Source: Corallococcus caeni (GTDB taxonomy: Bacteria > Myxococcota > Myxococcia > Myxococcales > Myxococcaceae). Taken from it: 64,000 nucleotides of DNA. Made by a program: the position numbers and the translations under genes. The stretch covers positions 496,001 to 560,000 of the forward strand of contig NZ_BTTW01000003.1 of the NCBI RefSeq assembly GCF_036245865.1. Direction: 5' to 3'. The notes under the pieces are model-generated. The model had not been told where the DNA came from and ran no database searches. It worked only from the letters and a program-made list of their open reading frames with translations. Shown piece after piece: positions 7,619-15,523 of this stretch (its first letter is position 1; each line of letters opens with the position of its first letter).

Positions 7619-8737
7619 ATGGACTTCCCGGTACCTCCAGCGACTGATGCACCTTCGGAGGAGTCGCCCGTGTCTCCCATCTCCCAGAGGCTCGATATTT
7701 GGAACGCGATGCTCTCGCGTGGCGAGGTGCCATCGACTACCGGACGTGAATTATTAACGCTGTTCGGAGCTAAGCGTCGTGGCTGGCGGGTTGTCGCCTG
7801 GATTCGTGACGAACTCTTCGCGCGAAGCTTGGTGACAGAGCCGGATTTTGACGAGGTGTGGGTCGATGTCCCGCTGCTAGTCAAACGGGCGCAGAGTACG
7901 ACGGCAGTCTCATCTCCCTCTGGGTCGACGCAGGGTGCTGGGCCAGTCACCGTCGGGCCGGGCGCAACTGGGTCCGCACCTGTAGCTCAGACGCTACCGA
8001 AGCAGAAAGCGACTGATCCAATCCGTCGGATCAGTCTGTTGCGCGCCGCGAACAAAACGGTCGTTTCCGTTCCGCCGAACACGTCACTCAAGGCGGCGAC
8101 GACAATCATGATGCTCAACGACTTCTCCCAGCTGCCGGTAATTCAGAACGAGCGCGATTGTAAGGGAGCTGTGACGTGGCAGAGCATCGCTACGGCGACA
8201 GCAATGGGCAAGGAATGTAGAACGGTGAATGACTGCATGGTGCCTTGCGAAGAGGTCGCTTCGAATGCGTCCCTGTTGGAGGCTATTCAGAAAGTCGCCG
8301 CGAAGGAGTTCGCGCTCGTTCGAGGACTGGACAGGCGCTTTCAAGGGATTGTGACGGTCGTGGACCTAAGCCTCCAGTTCCGTGCGCTCAGCGAGCCATT
8401 CCTCCTGCTTGAGCAGATCGAGAACCTCCTCCGCTCCCTGATCCGCGAATGCTTCACAGTCGAGGAGATGCGTAAGGCGAAACATGAGGCCGACACATCC
8501 CGTAAGGTTGACGATGTTTCCGATTTGACCTTCGGCGAGTACGTGAATCTCCTAGAGCACCGCGAGGCGTGGCCAAAACTGAAGGTGTCCTTTGAGAGGG
8601 ACTCCTTCATCGCGAAGATGAAAGAAGTACGTGACCTCCGGAACGACATCATGCACTTCGACCCGGACCCGCTTGAGGACGACGACATCACGTTGCTGCG
8701 GAACTTCGCGGGATTTCTCGAGAGGGTAGCCAGGTAA
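7619..8737 (+). CDS. CBS-pair protein with C-terminal HEPN-like domain
   Basis: A 372-residue protein from the ATG at 7619 (MDFPVPPATDAP). ATG 7604 and GTG 7580 are in-frame alternatives, and none has a clear ribosome site. The N-terminal part (about 20-100) looks like a small helical or winged-helix region, followed by a Gly/Ser/Thr/Pro linker. Residues about 135-265 hold two CBS repeats, which usually bind adenine nucleotides as a sensor. The last 115 residues are charged helices ending in LRNDIMHF, an R-x4-H signature of HEPN domains, many of which are RNases in toxin and defence systems. GC is visibly lower and codon use less biased than in neighbours, pointing to transfer. Function as a nucleotide-gated HEPN effector is inference. 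Confidence 0.75.
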   Translation: MDFPVPPATDAPSEESPVSPISQRLDIWNAMLSRGEVPSTTGRELLTLFGAKRRGWRVVAWIRDELFARSLVTEPDFDEVWVDVPLLVKRAQSTTAVSSPSGSTQGAGPVTVGPGATGSAPVAQTLPKQKATDPIRRISLLRAANKTVVSVPPNTSLKAATTIMMLNDFSQLPVIQNERDCKGAVTWQSIATATAMGKECRTVNDCMVPCEEVASNASLLEAIQKVAAKEFALVRGLDRRFQGIVTVVDLSLQFRALSEPFLLLEQIENLLRSLIRECFTVEEMRKAKHEADTSRKVDDVSDLTFGEYVNLLEHREAWPKLKVSFERDSFIAKMKEVRDLRNDIMHFDPDPLEDDDITLLRNFAGFLERVAR

Positions 8738-8821
8738 ATACCGCTCAGGACACGGTAGTTACCCGTAGCTAGTCATTGCTGATTTTGCCCTGGGAACTCG
8801 CGCAGGATGCTCTCAGGGATA

Positions 8822-8845
8822 GCCCCTCGCCCTCCGGCAAGGGGC
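8822..8845. terminator. hairpin between convergent genes
   Basis: GCCCCT (8822-8827) and AGGGGC (8840-8845) pair, with inner GCC/GGC pairs around a CTCC loop and one C-A mismatch. It lies between the CBS-HEPN stop and the convergent lipoprotein stop, so it may end either transcript. It has only a short TT after it on the plus strand. Confidence 0.45.
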
Positions 8846-8859
8846 TTACCCTCCCGGTG

Positions 8860-10335
8860 TCAGTGCCCGGCGTCCGCGGGCTTCGCGGCGCCTTGCTGCT
8901 GCTGGGCCACGGGCGGGACGGCGCGCTGGATGACCGGCGGGGAGGCGTTGAGCGTCCCCACCCAGAGCCGGCCGTGGAAGCCCTTGTCGCTGGGTGCGTC
9001 GAACATCGCCACCTTGCGCGGCGTGCCCGGCTCCTGGCGCAGCTCCGGCGTGGGGCTCAGCGCGAACACGTTGCAGTCCACCTGCTCCCAGACGTTGAAG
9101 CGGCAGGAGAACTGCGAGCCTCGCGCGAAGCCCACCTCCAGCGCCTTCACCGGCGAGGAGGGCAGGGCCTTCGTCAGCCGCGAGCCCAGCGGCTCGAAGT
9201 CCTTGTTCCAGCTCACCGGCTTCGTGCGCACGTGCACGTCGCCCGCGAGTGCCAGCAGCCACGTGTCCGGGTTCGCCTGACGCCAGGCGATGAGGTTCTT
9301 CGCCATCTCCTCCTCGCGCGCGTTGCCGGAGGCGTTGTTGGAGTCGAACGCCAGCACCGTGACGGAGTTGCCCTGCGCTCGCAGCCGGCGCGCCTGTTCG
9401 ATGAGGCGCAGGAGGGCGCCGCTGCTGCGGCCGTCCTGGTACACGCGGCGCCAGAAGGAGCTGACCACCAGGAGCCGCTCCAGGTCCGGGCCGTGGCCCT
9501 CGCTGGCCAGGTAGTCATCCAGCGCGCCCTGGTCCTCCGACGGCATCGACAGCGCCAGCGCCACCGGCAGCTTCTTCTCCACCGCGTCGCAGAGCATCCG
9601 CGTGGCCACCTCCGGCAGCTCGCGCGTGCCCAGCGGATCTCCCACCAGCACCGTGTGCCCGGCGGCGAGCAGCGGCTCCACGCCCTCCAGCGGCTCGCCG
9701 CACTTCACTGGCGGCGGCTGGGCCGTGTCGTCGTCCCAGCCCTCCACCTGCACGGAGCGCACGGGCGCGGTCGTCCTGCCGCCCACCAACTCCAGCGACG
9801 GCACCATCTCCAGCTTCGTCAGCAGCTTGCGCTCCAGCGGCAGGTCGCGCGTGCCGCGCACCATCTTGAAGCCCTCCATGTCCGGCACGCCGTCGAAGGT
9901 GAAGCGCTCGAACGTCTTCCGGGAGAGGTACTTCTCCTCGTCCTGGATGCGCTCGTTGAGCCACTTGGGCTTCACCTCGATGTTGGTGTCCTGCTCGCGG
10001 TAGCGCAGGCGGAAGACGCGGATGATGGACTGGCGCGGGCCCACCGCAGCGCCCTTCACGAAGTAGCGCTCGAAGGTGCGGTTGCCGGGGAGGTTCATCC
10101 CGGGCTCGTGCGCGGAGGTGTAGAGCTCGTGGTGGTCCGCGCGCTCGAAGACGTCGTAGCGCTGCTCCTCGAAGACGCGCCGCATGGTGAAGAGCGCCTC
10201 GTCCAGCGGCACCAGGTACACCGTCTCCTCCGTGGGCACCTCTTCGTCCCCCGGGCCCTCGTCATGGAGGTCCTTCGTCAGGCTCGCGCAGCCGCCGACG
10301 CACAACGACAGTCCCAGCAACCAGTGAAACCGCAT
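8860..10335 (-). CDS. lipoprotein with ChaN/EreA-like C-terminal region, paralog 2
   Basis: A 491-residue paralog of the lipoprotein at 5040-6509, similar along its whole length. Shared landmarks are the MRFHWLLGL signal with lipobox GGCASL, VYLVPLDEALF, the NRTFERYFVKGAAVGPRQSI block, GTRELP, YQDGRSSGA and LAGDVHVR. The ATG on complement 10335-10333 was chosen because it gives the lipobox at the expected distance; the extra 11 upstream codons do not. GTRELP, DGRSS and GDVHVR suggest a ChaN/EreA-like fold. Conserved Cys residues near the C-terminus (FSCRFN, VDCNVF) could form a disulfide. Expected at the outer membrane; substrate unknown. Confidence 0.75.
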   Translation of the reverse strand: MRFHWLLGLSLCVGGCASLTKDLHDEGPGDEEVPTEETVYLVPLDEALFTMRRVFEEQRYDVFERADHHELYTSAHEPGMNLPGNRTFERYFVKGAAVGPRQSIIRVFRLRYREQDTNIEVKPKWLNERIQDEEKYLSRKTFERFTFDGVPDMEGFKMVRGTRDLPLERKLLTKLEMVPSLELVGGRTTAPVRSVQVEGWDDDTAQPPPVKCGEPLEGVEPLLAAGHTVLVGDPLGTRELPEVATRMLCDAVEKKLPVALALSMPSEDQGALDDYLASEGHGPDLERLLVVSSFWRRVYQDGRSSGALLRLIEQARRLRAQGNSVTVLAFDSNNASGNAREEEMAKNLIAWRQANPDTWLLALAGDVHVRTKPVSWNKDFEPLGSRLTKALPSSPVKALEVGFARGSQFSCRFNVWEQVDCNVFALSPTPELRQEPGTPRKVAMFDAPSDKGFHGRLWVGTLNASPPVIQRAVPPVAQQQQGAAKPADAGH

Positions 10336-10458
10336 GACGTGATCTCCGGCCCACCCGATGTGTCCCAATGTTGCTCGTGACGGGGGTGCGACGTCCTGGC
10401 TCCCACCGCCGGGACGTCGTGAATCAGTCTAACGGGAAACGCGGGGCAAACGCGTGTG

Positions 10459-10953
10459 TCAGGCAGGACGGGTGGGAGCGGCTCCCTGGCCCGTGAGCGA
10501 CCGGACGACATCCAACGCCAGTTCGGCGTGCTTCTTCACCTGGATCTGCGAGTCGAACGCGTAGCGGATGGTGCCGCCCTTGTCGGCGACGAACGTCACC
10601 CGCCCGGGCAGGAGCCCCAGGAAGTTGGTGCCCACCCCGAAGGCCTTGCGCGCCGCGCCATCCGGGTCGCTGAGGAGGCGGAAGGGGAGCCGGTGCTTGG
10701 CGACGAACTTCTCGTGGGACTCGGCGGAGTCGCTGCTGATGCCCACCACGTCCGCGCCCGCGTCGGTGAAGTCCTGGTACTGATCCCTCAGGGTGCAGGC
10801 CTGGACCGTACATCCCGGGGAGTCGTCCCGAGGGTAGAAGTAGATGACCATCGCCTTGTCACCCAGCAGGTCGCGCAGGCGCACCGGCACGTCGCCCGGC
10901 CCCCGCAGTGTGACGTCCGGAACCGAATCCCCTTCTTTCAGCATCTTGGCCAT
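10459..10953 (-). CDS. bcp: thioredoxin-dependent thiol peroxidase (Bcp/PrxQ type)
   Basis: A 164-residue peroxiredoxin that reduces hydroperoxides using thioredoxin-type reductants in the cytoplasm. The motif YFYPRDDSPGCTVQACTLRD places the peroxidatic Cys at 48 and the resolving Cys at 53, the spacing of the Bcp/PrxQ group. The length is typical. The ATG on complement 10953-10951 follows a strong GGAGG site; a 40-codon upstream extension is spurious. The last residues after GQGAAP are a short tail. The gene diverges from the sigma54 activator gene with a 110-bp gap. Confidence 0.93.
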   Translation of the reverse strand: MAKMLKEGDSVPDVTLRGPGDVPVRLRDLLGDKAMVIYFYPRDDSPGCTVQACTLRDQYQDFTDAGADVVGISSDSAESHEKFVAKHRLPFRLLSDPDGAARKAFGVGTNFLGLLPGRVTFVADKGGTIRYAFDSQIQVKKHAELALDVVRSLTGQGAAPTRPA

Positions 10954-11063
10954 GAAAGTCCCTCTCCTCCCGGGGGGAGCATGGACCGCGCATGGCCTGA
11001 CCCGCAAATCAATCGGGCTTCCGGGTTGCCCGGAATTCATGGGCCTGGGCATTCTGTCAGGGA

Positions 11064-12866
11064 ATGGCGTCACGCGACCTTGTGGACACCGAGGACTCCC
11101 GCAAGGGGGCCTCCCGCGCCGCCCCGGCGGACCGGCTGTACCTGCTGCTGTTGCTGGGCAACACCTCCACGCTGGTGCCGCTGCCCCGGGAGGGGTCGGT
11201 GGTGATTGGCCGCGCGGCGGGGGCGGACCTCCTGGTGGACGACGCGTCGGTAAGCCGCCAGCACGCGCGGGTGGGGGTGGCGCAGGGCGAGGCCTTCATC
11301 GCGGACCTGGGCAGCCACAACGGCGTGCGCGTCAACGGCGAGCGGGTCCAGGGCACCCGGCCGCTGGACGGCGGCGACGTGGTGACGCTGGGCAACGTGA
11401 CGCTGGTGTTCCACCAGGGCGAGCGGCCCCTGCCGGAGCGGCGGGCGCTGGAGGCGGAAGGGCTGCGCGCGCGGCTCTCCGAGGAGCTGGACCGGGTGCG
11501 CGGCTCGGGCCTGGCGGTGAGCGTGCTCGCGCTGGAGGTGGAGTCGGCCCGGGTGCCGCAGGTGGAGCTGGTGCGGGCGCTGTACGGCGCGCTGCGGTTG
11601 ATGGACGCGGTGGGACAGGTGGGGGGCACGCTGGTGGGGGTGCTGCCGGACCTGTCTGGCGAGGAGGCGGAGGCCGCCGCGGCGCACCTGGTGTCGGTGC
11701 TCACGCCGCTGGCCGGGCGGGTGCGGGCGGGGCTGGCTTCGGCGCCGGGGGACGGGATGCAGGGGGACGCGCTGCTGGGCGCCGCGAGGGCCGCGGCGCT
11801 GGCGGCGGCGCCGGGAGAGACGCGGGTCAGCGGGCCGGCCATGTACCGGCTGGCGCTGGGCGAGCGGTCGGTGGTGGTGGCGGACGCGGCGCTGATGCGG
11901 CTGTTCGAATTGCTGCGCAGGCTGGCGGTGAGCCCGCTGCCGGTGCTCATCCACGGCGAGACGGGGGCGGGGAAGGAGAACGCGGCGTGGGCGGTGCATC
12001 ACTGGTCGTCGCGCTCGGCGCAGCCGTTCGTGCCGCTCAACTGCGCGGCGCTGCCGGAGAGCCTGGTGGAAGCGGAGCTGTTCGGCCACGAGCGGGGCGC
12101 GTTCTCCGGCGCGGACCGGGCTCGGGCGGGCCTGCTGGAGCGGGCGAGCGGCGGGACGCTGTTCCTGGATGAGGTGGCGGAGCTGTCGCTGCCCATCCAG
12201 GCCAAGCTGCTGCGCGCGTTGGATCAACAGGTCATCACCCGGCTGGGGGATTCGCGCGAGCGGCCCGTGGACCTGCGCGTGGTGGCGGCCACGCACCGGG
12301 TGCTGGCGGACGAGGTGAAGGCGGGACGGTTCCGGCAGGACCTGTTCTTCCGCCTGTCCGCGGCGGTGGTGGTGTTGCCGCCGTTGCGAGACAGGCCCCG
12401 GGAGCTGCCGCTGCTGGCGCGAGCGTTCATGGACGACGCGTGCGCGAGGGCAGGTCGTCCGCCGCTGCACCTGTCCGCCGCGACCATGGAGGTGCTGGGA
12501 GCGCACCCGTGGCCGGGGAACGTGCGCGAGCTGAAGAACGCGGTGGAGTACGCGGTGGCCACGTCGCCGGGGCCGGTGGTGGAGCCTTCACACCTGCCGG
12601 AGTCGTTGCGCTCAAACGTGGACGCGCCTCCGGAGCCGGAGGCGGCGCGGACAGCGGGCGGCGCGGAGACACCGAAGGTGTTCCAGAATCTGGCGGAGGA
12701 ACTGCGGACGCTGGAGCGGCAGCGGATGCAGGAAGCGCTGGAGGCGACGGGCGGGGTGCAGACGCGGGCGGCGCAGCTCATCGGGATGCCGCTGCGCACC
12801 TTCGCGTTCAAGCTGAAGCAGCACCGAATCGCGCCCTCGCGAGGCCGGGGCGCGGCGGGTGAATGA
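11064..12866 (+). CDS. FHA-domain sigma54-dependent activator
   Basis: A 600-residue enhancer-binding protein. Residues about 30-115 form an FHA domain (VVIGR, SRQHA, SHNGVRVNG), which reads phosphothreonine. Residues about 120-270 are a less conserved sensory region. The AAA+ domain has Walker A GETGAGKE at 298-305, the sigma54-contact loop GAFSGA at 345-350 (Ser replacing the usual Thr), Walker B GGTLFLDEV, and WPGNVREL. A Fis-type helix-turn-helix closes the protein (residues about 555-595). The stop overlaps the start of a Ser/Thr kinase gene by 4 bp, so the kinase is the natural candidate to phosphorylate it or its partner. Target promoters are unknown. Confidence 0.9.
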   Translation: MASRDLVDTEDSRKGASRAAPADRLYLLLLLGNTSTLVPLPREGSVVIGRAAGADLLVDDASVSRQHARVGVAQGEAFIADLGSHNGVRVNGERVQGTRPLDGGDVVTLGNVTLVFHQGERPLPERRALEAEGLRARLSEELDRVRGSGLAVSVLALEVESARVPQVELVRALYGALRLMDAVGQVGGTLVGVLPDLSGEEAEAAAAHLVSVLTPLAGRVRAGLASAPGDGMQGDALLGAARAAALAAAPGETRVSGPAMYRLALGERSVVVADAALMRLFELLRRLAVSPLPVLIHGETGAGKENAAWAVHHWSSRSAQPFVPLNCAALPESLVEAELFGHERGAFSGADRARAGLLERASGGTLFLDEVAELSLPIQAKLLRALDQQVITRLGDSRERPVDLRVVAATHRVLADEVKAGRFRQDLFFRLSAAVVVLPPLRDRPRELPLLARAFMDDACARAGRPPLHLSAATMEVLGAHPWPGNVRELKNAVEYAVATSPGPVVEPSHLPESLRSNVDAPPEPEAARTAGGAETPKVFQNLAEELRTLERQRMQEALEATGGVQTRAAQLIGMPLRTFAFKLKQHRIAPSRGRGAAGE

Positions 12867-15514
12867 GGAGCGAGCCGCTTCCAGTGTGGCAGCCGCCCGC
12901 GACGTTCGGGGAGTACCGCCTGTTGCAGCCGCTGGGACGCGGCGCGATGGGGGAGGTGTACCTCGCGCACGACACGGTGCTGGACCGGCTGGTGGCGGTG
13001 AAGTTCATCGCGGGCGTCGCACCGGATGAGGTGCAGCGTGAGCGCTTCCGCACGGAGGCGCGAGCGATTGCCCGGGTGCAGCACCCGAACGTGGTGGGCA
13101 TCCACCGCGTCGGAGAGGTGAAGGACCGGCCCTATCTCGTCTCCGAGTTCCTGCGAGGCGACAGCCTGGACCGGTTGTCCCGGCCGGTGCCGTGGACGCG
13201 CGTGCTGGAGATTGGAGTCGGACTGGCGAGGGGGCTCGCGGCGGCGCACCGGCAGGGGGTGTTGCACCGGGACCTCAAGCCGGCGAACGCGCTGCTGACC
13301 GAGGACGGGCAGGTGAAGCTGCTCGACTTCGGGGTGGCGAAGCTGCTCGACGTGGCGATGGCGTCCGTCGAACCCGTGCGCTTGCAGGAGGAACCCCGAG
13401 CCGTGCCCGTGGAGGGTGATGCCACGGTGGATGTGCCGGGCACGGTGGAGGATTCGCGCCGCACCGCGACCGTGGGCGTCAACCACGGTGCCAGCCCGGA
13501 GGCCTCGCCACCCCTGCTCGTGAGCTCCGACACTGGAGACTCACAGCGTCCCGCGGAGGTGGCGCAACGGACCGCGACGTCGACTCCGCTTCCGCCGGAG
13601 CGGCTCCTCGGTCCCGCGGACCTGCTGTCCACGGGCCGCATCGGGACGCCGCTCTACATGGCGCCCGAGGTCTGGCGCGGTGAACCCGCCACGGTCCGCA
13701 GCGATCTCTTCTCGCTGGGCGTGCTCCTCTACGAGCTGTGCGGAGGTCCGACACCCGGACCGCTCGCGGAAGCCCCGCACCGTCCACGGACCTTCGAGCC
13801 ACTGGACGCCGCGGTGCCCGGCGTCGATGCCACGTTCGCCGCCATCCTCGCGCGCTGCCTCGCGCATGATCCGTTCGCGCGCTTCGAATCCGCGGATGCC
13901 CTGCGCGAAGCGCTGGAGTCCATCGCCTCGCGCCGTGGCTCACCGACCCTCGCGACACCGCGTCCACGGTGGCTGCGCATCACCCGCGTGCTCGCGCTCC
14001 CGGGGATCGCGGTGGCCATCCTCCTCGGCGGCAACTGGTGGGGCGAACGTTCCCGGCGCATGGACGCGGAGCAGGCCATGGCCTCCGCCGCCGCCATCCT
14101 CGACGAAGTCCGCGCCCTGGACACCCGCATCGACACCCTGCGCACGGAGGCCTTCACCGCGTTCGACACGGACCGCTCCGCGGAGGCGGAACCCCTCTGG
14201 GCCCAGGCCCTGGAGCTGGGCGCGAAGCAGGCCCGCCGCTCCCAGGACGCCAGCACCGTCCTCGAAGCCGCGCAGACGCGCGTGGGCCGGGGCTCGAACC
14301 CCACCCTGGACCAACGCGTCGCCGACGTCCTGCTTCAGCGCATCCTCCTCGCGGAACGGGACCGCGACCTTGACGTCCAGACCGCCCTCACGCAGCACCT
14401 GGCTGAGTTGGACCCGAACGCCGCCACGAGCCGGAAGCTGACCGCCCCCGTCCGGATGGAGCTGGACAGCAATCCCCCCGGCGCCGTCATCCAGGTCGAA
14501 ACCTTCGAGTCCCGCCCCGGTGGCCCGCCGCGCTGGTCCGAGCCCAGGACCTTCGACAAGACGCCCATGACCGCCGGCCTCACGCTGGATCCCGGCTCGC
14601 ACCGACTGACCTTCACGCTCCCGGACCGGCCGCCCGTACAATACCCGGTGATGCTCACGCGGGGAGAGACCTTCCGCGCGAAGGTCTCCCTCCCCGAACA
14701 CGTCCCGGACGGCTACGTCTACGTGCCCCCCGGCCGCTTCCTCTACGGCAGCGGCGACGCGGAGACCATCCGCCGCACCGTCATCCGCACGCGCCCGATG
14801 CACCGGCTCACCACCGGCGCCTTCTTCATCGCCCGCCACGAAGTCACGTACGCGGACTGGCTCGCGTGGCTGCGAGCGCTGCCCACCTCCGAGCGCGCCG
14901 CGCGCAGGCCCCGAGGCACCAACTACTTCGGCACCATCGAGCTGCTTCCGGGCAGGGACGGCCTCTGGACCTTCCACCTGGAACACGAAGGCATCACGTA
15001 CCTGGCGAGGGAAGGGGAGCCGCTGCGCTACCAGGACCGCACCCAGCGCGCCGAACAGGACTGGCGCCGCTTCCCCGTGTCCGGCATCTCCTGGGAGGAC
15101 GCCCGCGCGTACGTCGCCTGGCTGGATGCCACCGGTCGCCTGCCCCGCGCGCGCCTGTGCACCGAACGCGAATGGGAGCGCGCGGCCCGGGGCGCGGACG
15201 GCCGCGACTATCCGCACGGCCCGACGCTCGCGCCAGATGACGCCAACTTCGACGCCACCTACGGGCGCAAGCCGCGCGCCTTCGGGCCCGACGTGGTGGG
15301 AACGCATCCCGCGTCGGACAGCCCCTTCGGCGTGGCGGACCTGTCCGGCAACGTGTGGGAGTGGCTGGTGACGGACACGAACGGCGCGGCCGCGTATGGC
15401 GGCGGCTCGTTCTACCAGGACGCGCTCACCGCCCGCTCCCTCAACCACGGCGACGGCGAACCGCGCACACGCTTCCCCTTCATCGGGATGCGCGTGTGCG
15501 CGTCCGTTCCGTGA
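12863..15514 (+). CDS. membrane Ser/Thr protein kinase with C-terminal FGE-sulfatase-like domain
   Basis: An 883-residue Hanks-type kinase. Residues 25-32 are the Gly loop (GRGAMGEV), Lys47 is in AVK, HRDLKPAN spans 135-142, DFG 155-157, and GTPLYMAPE ends at 269. The DFG-to-APE segment is about 110 residues and rich in Ser, Thr and Pro, far longer than the usual 20-35. One membrane span lies near residues 376-392. A coiled linker and PEGA-like region follow. From about residue 620 there is an FGE-sulfatase (SUMF1-like) domain with RLCTEREWERAARG and DLSGNVWEW. The catalytic cysteines of true formylglycine-generating enzymes are absent, so this domain probably binds or scaffolds. Translation is coupled to the FHA activator upstream. 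Confidence 0.9.
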   Translation: MRSEPLPVWQPPATFGEYRLLQPLGRGAMGEVYLAHDTVLDRLVAVKFIAGVAPDEVQRERFRTEARAIARVQHPNVVGIHRVGEVKDRPYLVSEFLRGDSLDRLSRPVPWTRVLEIGVGLARGLAAAHRQGVLHRDLKPANALLTEDGQVKLLDFGVAKLLDVAMASVEPVRLQEEPRAVPVEGDATVDVPGTVEDSRRTATVGVNHGASPEASPPLLVSSDTGDSQRPAEVAQRTATSTPLPPERLLGPADLLSTGRIGTPLYMAPEVWRGEPATVRSDLFSLGVLLYELCGGPTPGPLAEAPHRPRTFEPLDAAVPGVDATFAAILARCLAHDPFARFESADALREALESIASRRGSPTLATPRPRWLRITRVLALPGIAVAILLGGNWWGERSRRMDAEQAMASAAAILDEVRALDTRIDTLRTEAFTAFDTDRSAEAEPLWAQALELGAKQARRSQDASTVLEAAQTRVGRGSNPTLDQRVADVLLQRILLAERDRDLDVQTALTQHLAELDPNAATSRKLTAPVRMELDSNPPGAVIQVETFESRPGGPPRWSEPRTFDKTPMTAGLTLDPGSHRLTFTLPDRPPVQYPVMLTRGETFRAKVSLPEHVPDGYVYVPPGRFLYGSGDAETIRRTVIRTRPMHRLTTGAFFIARHEVTYADWLAWLRALPTSERAARRPRGTNYFGTIELLPGRDGLWTFHLEHEGITYLAREGEPLRYQDRTQRAEQDWRRFPVSGISWEDARAYVAWLDATGRLPRARLCTEREWERAARGADGRDYPHGPTLAPDDANFDATYGRKPRAFGPDVVGTHPASDSPFGVADLSGNVWEWLVTDTNGAAAYGGGSFYQDALTARSLNHGDGEPRTRFPFIGMRVCASVP

Positions 15515-15523
15515 CTCCATGAA

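Noticed and set aside
7359-8760. Insertion sequence or prophage origin of the islet
   Set aside because: No transposase, integrase, target duplication or terminal repeats could be seen.
13940-15520. 526-codon minus-strand frame opposite the kinase
   Set aside because: The kinase frame has clear domains; this one is a mirror artefact.
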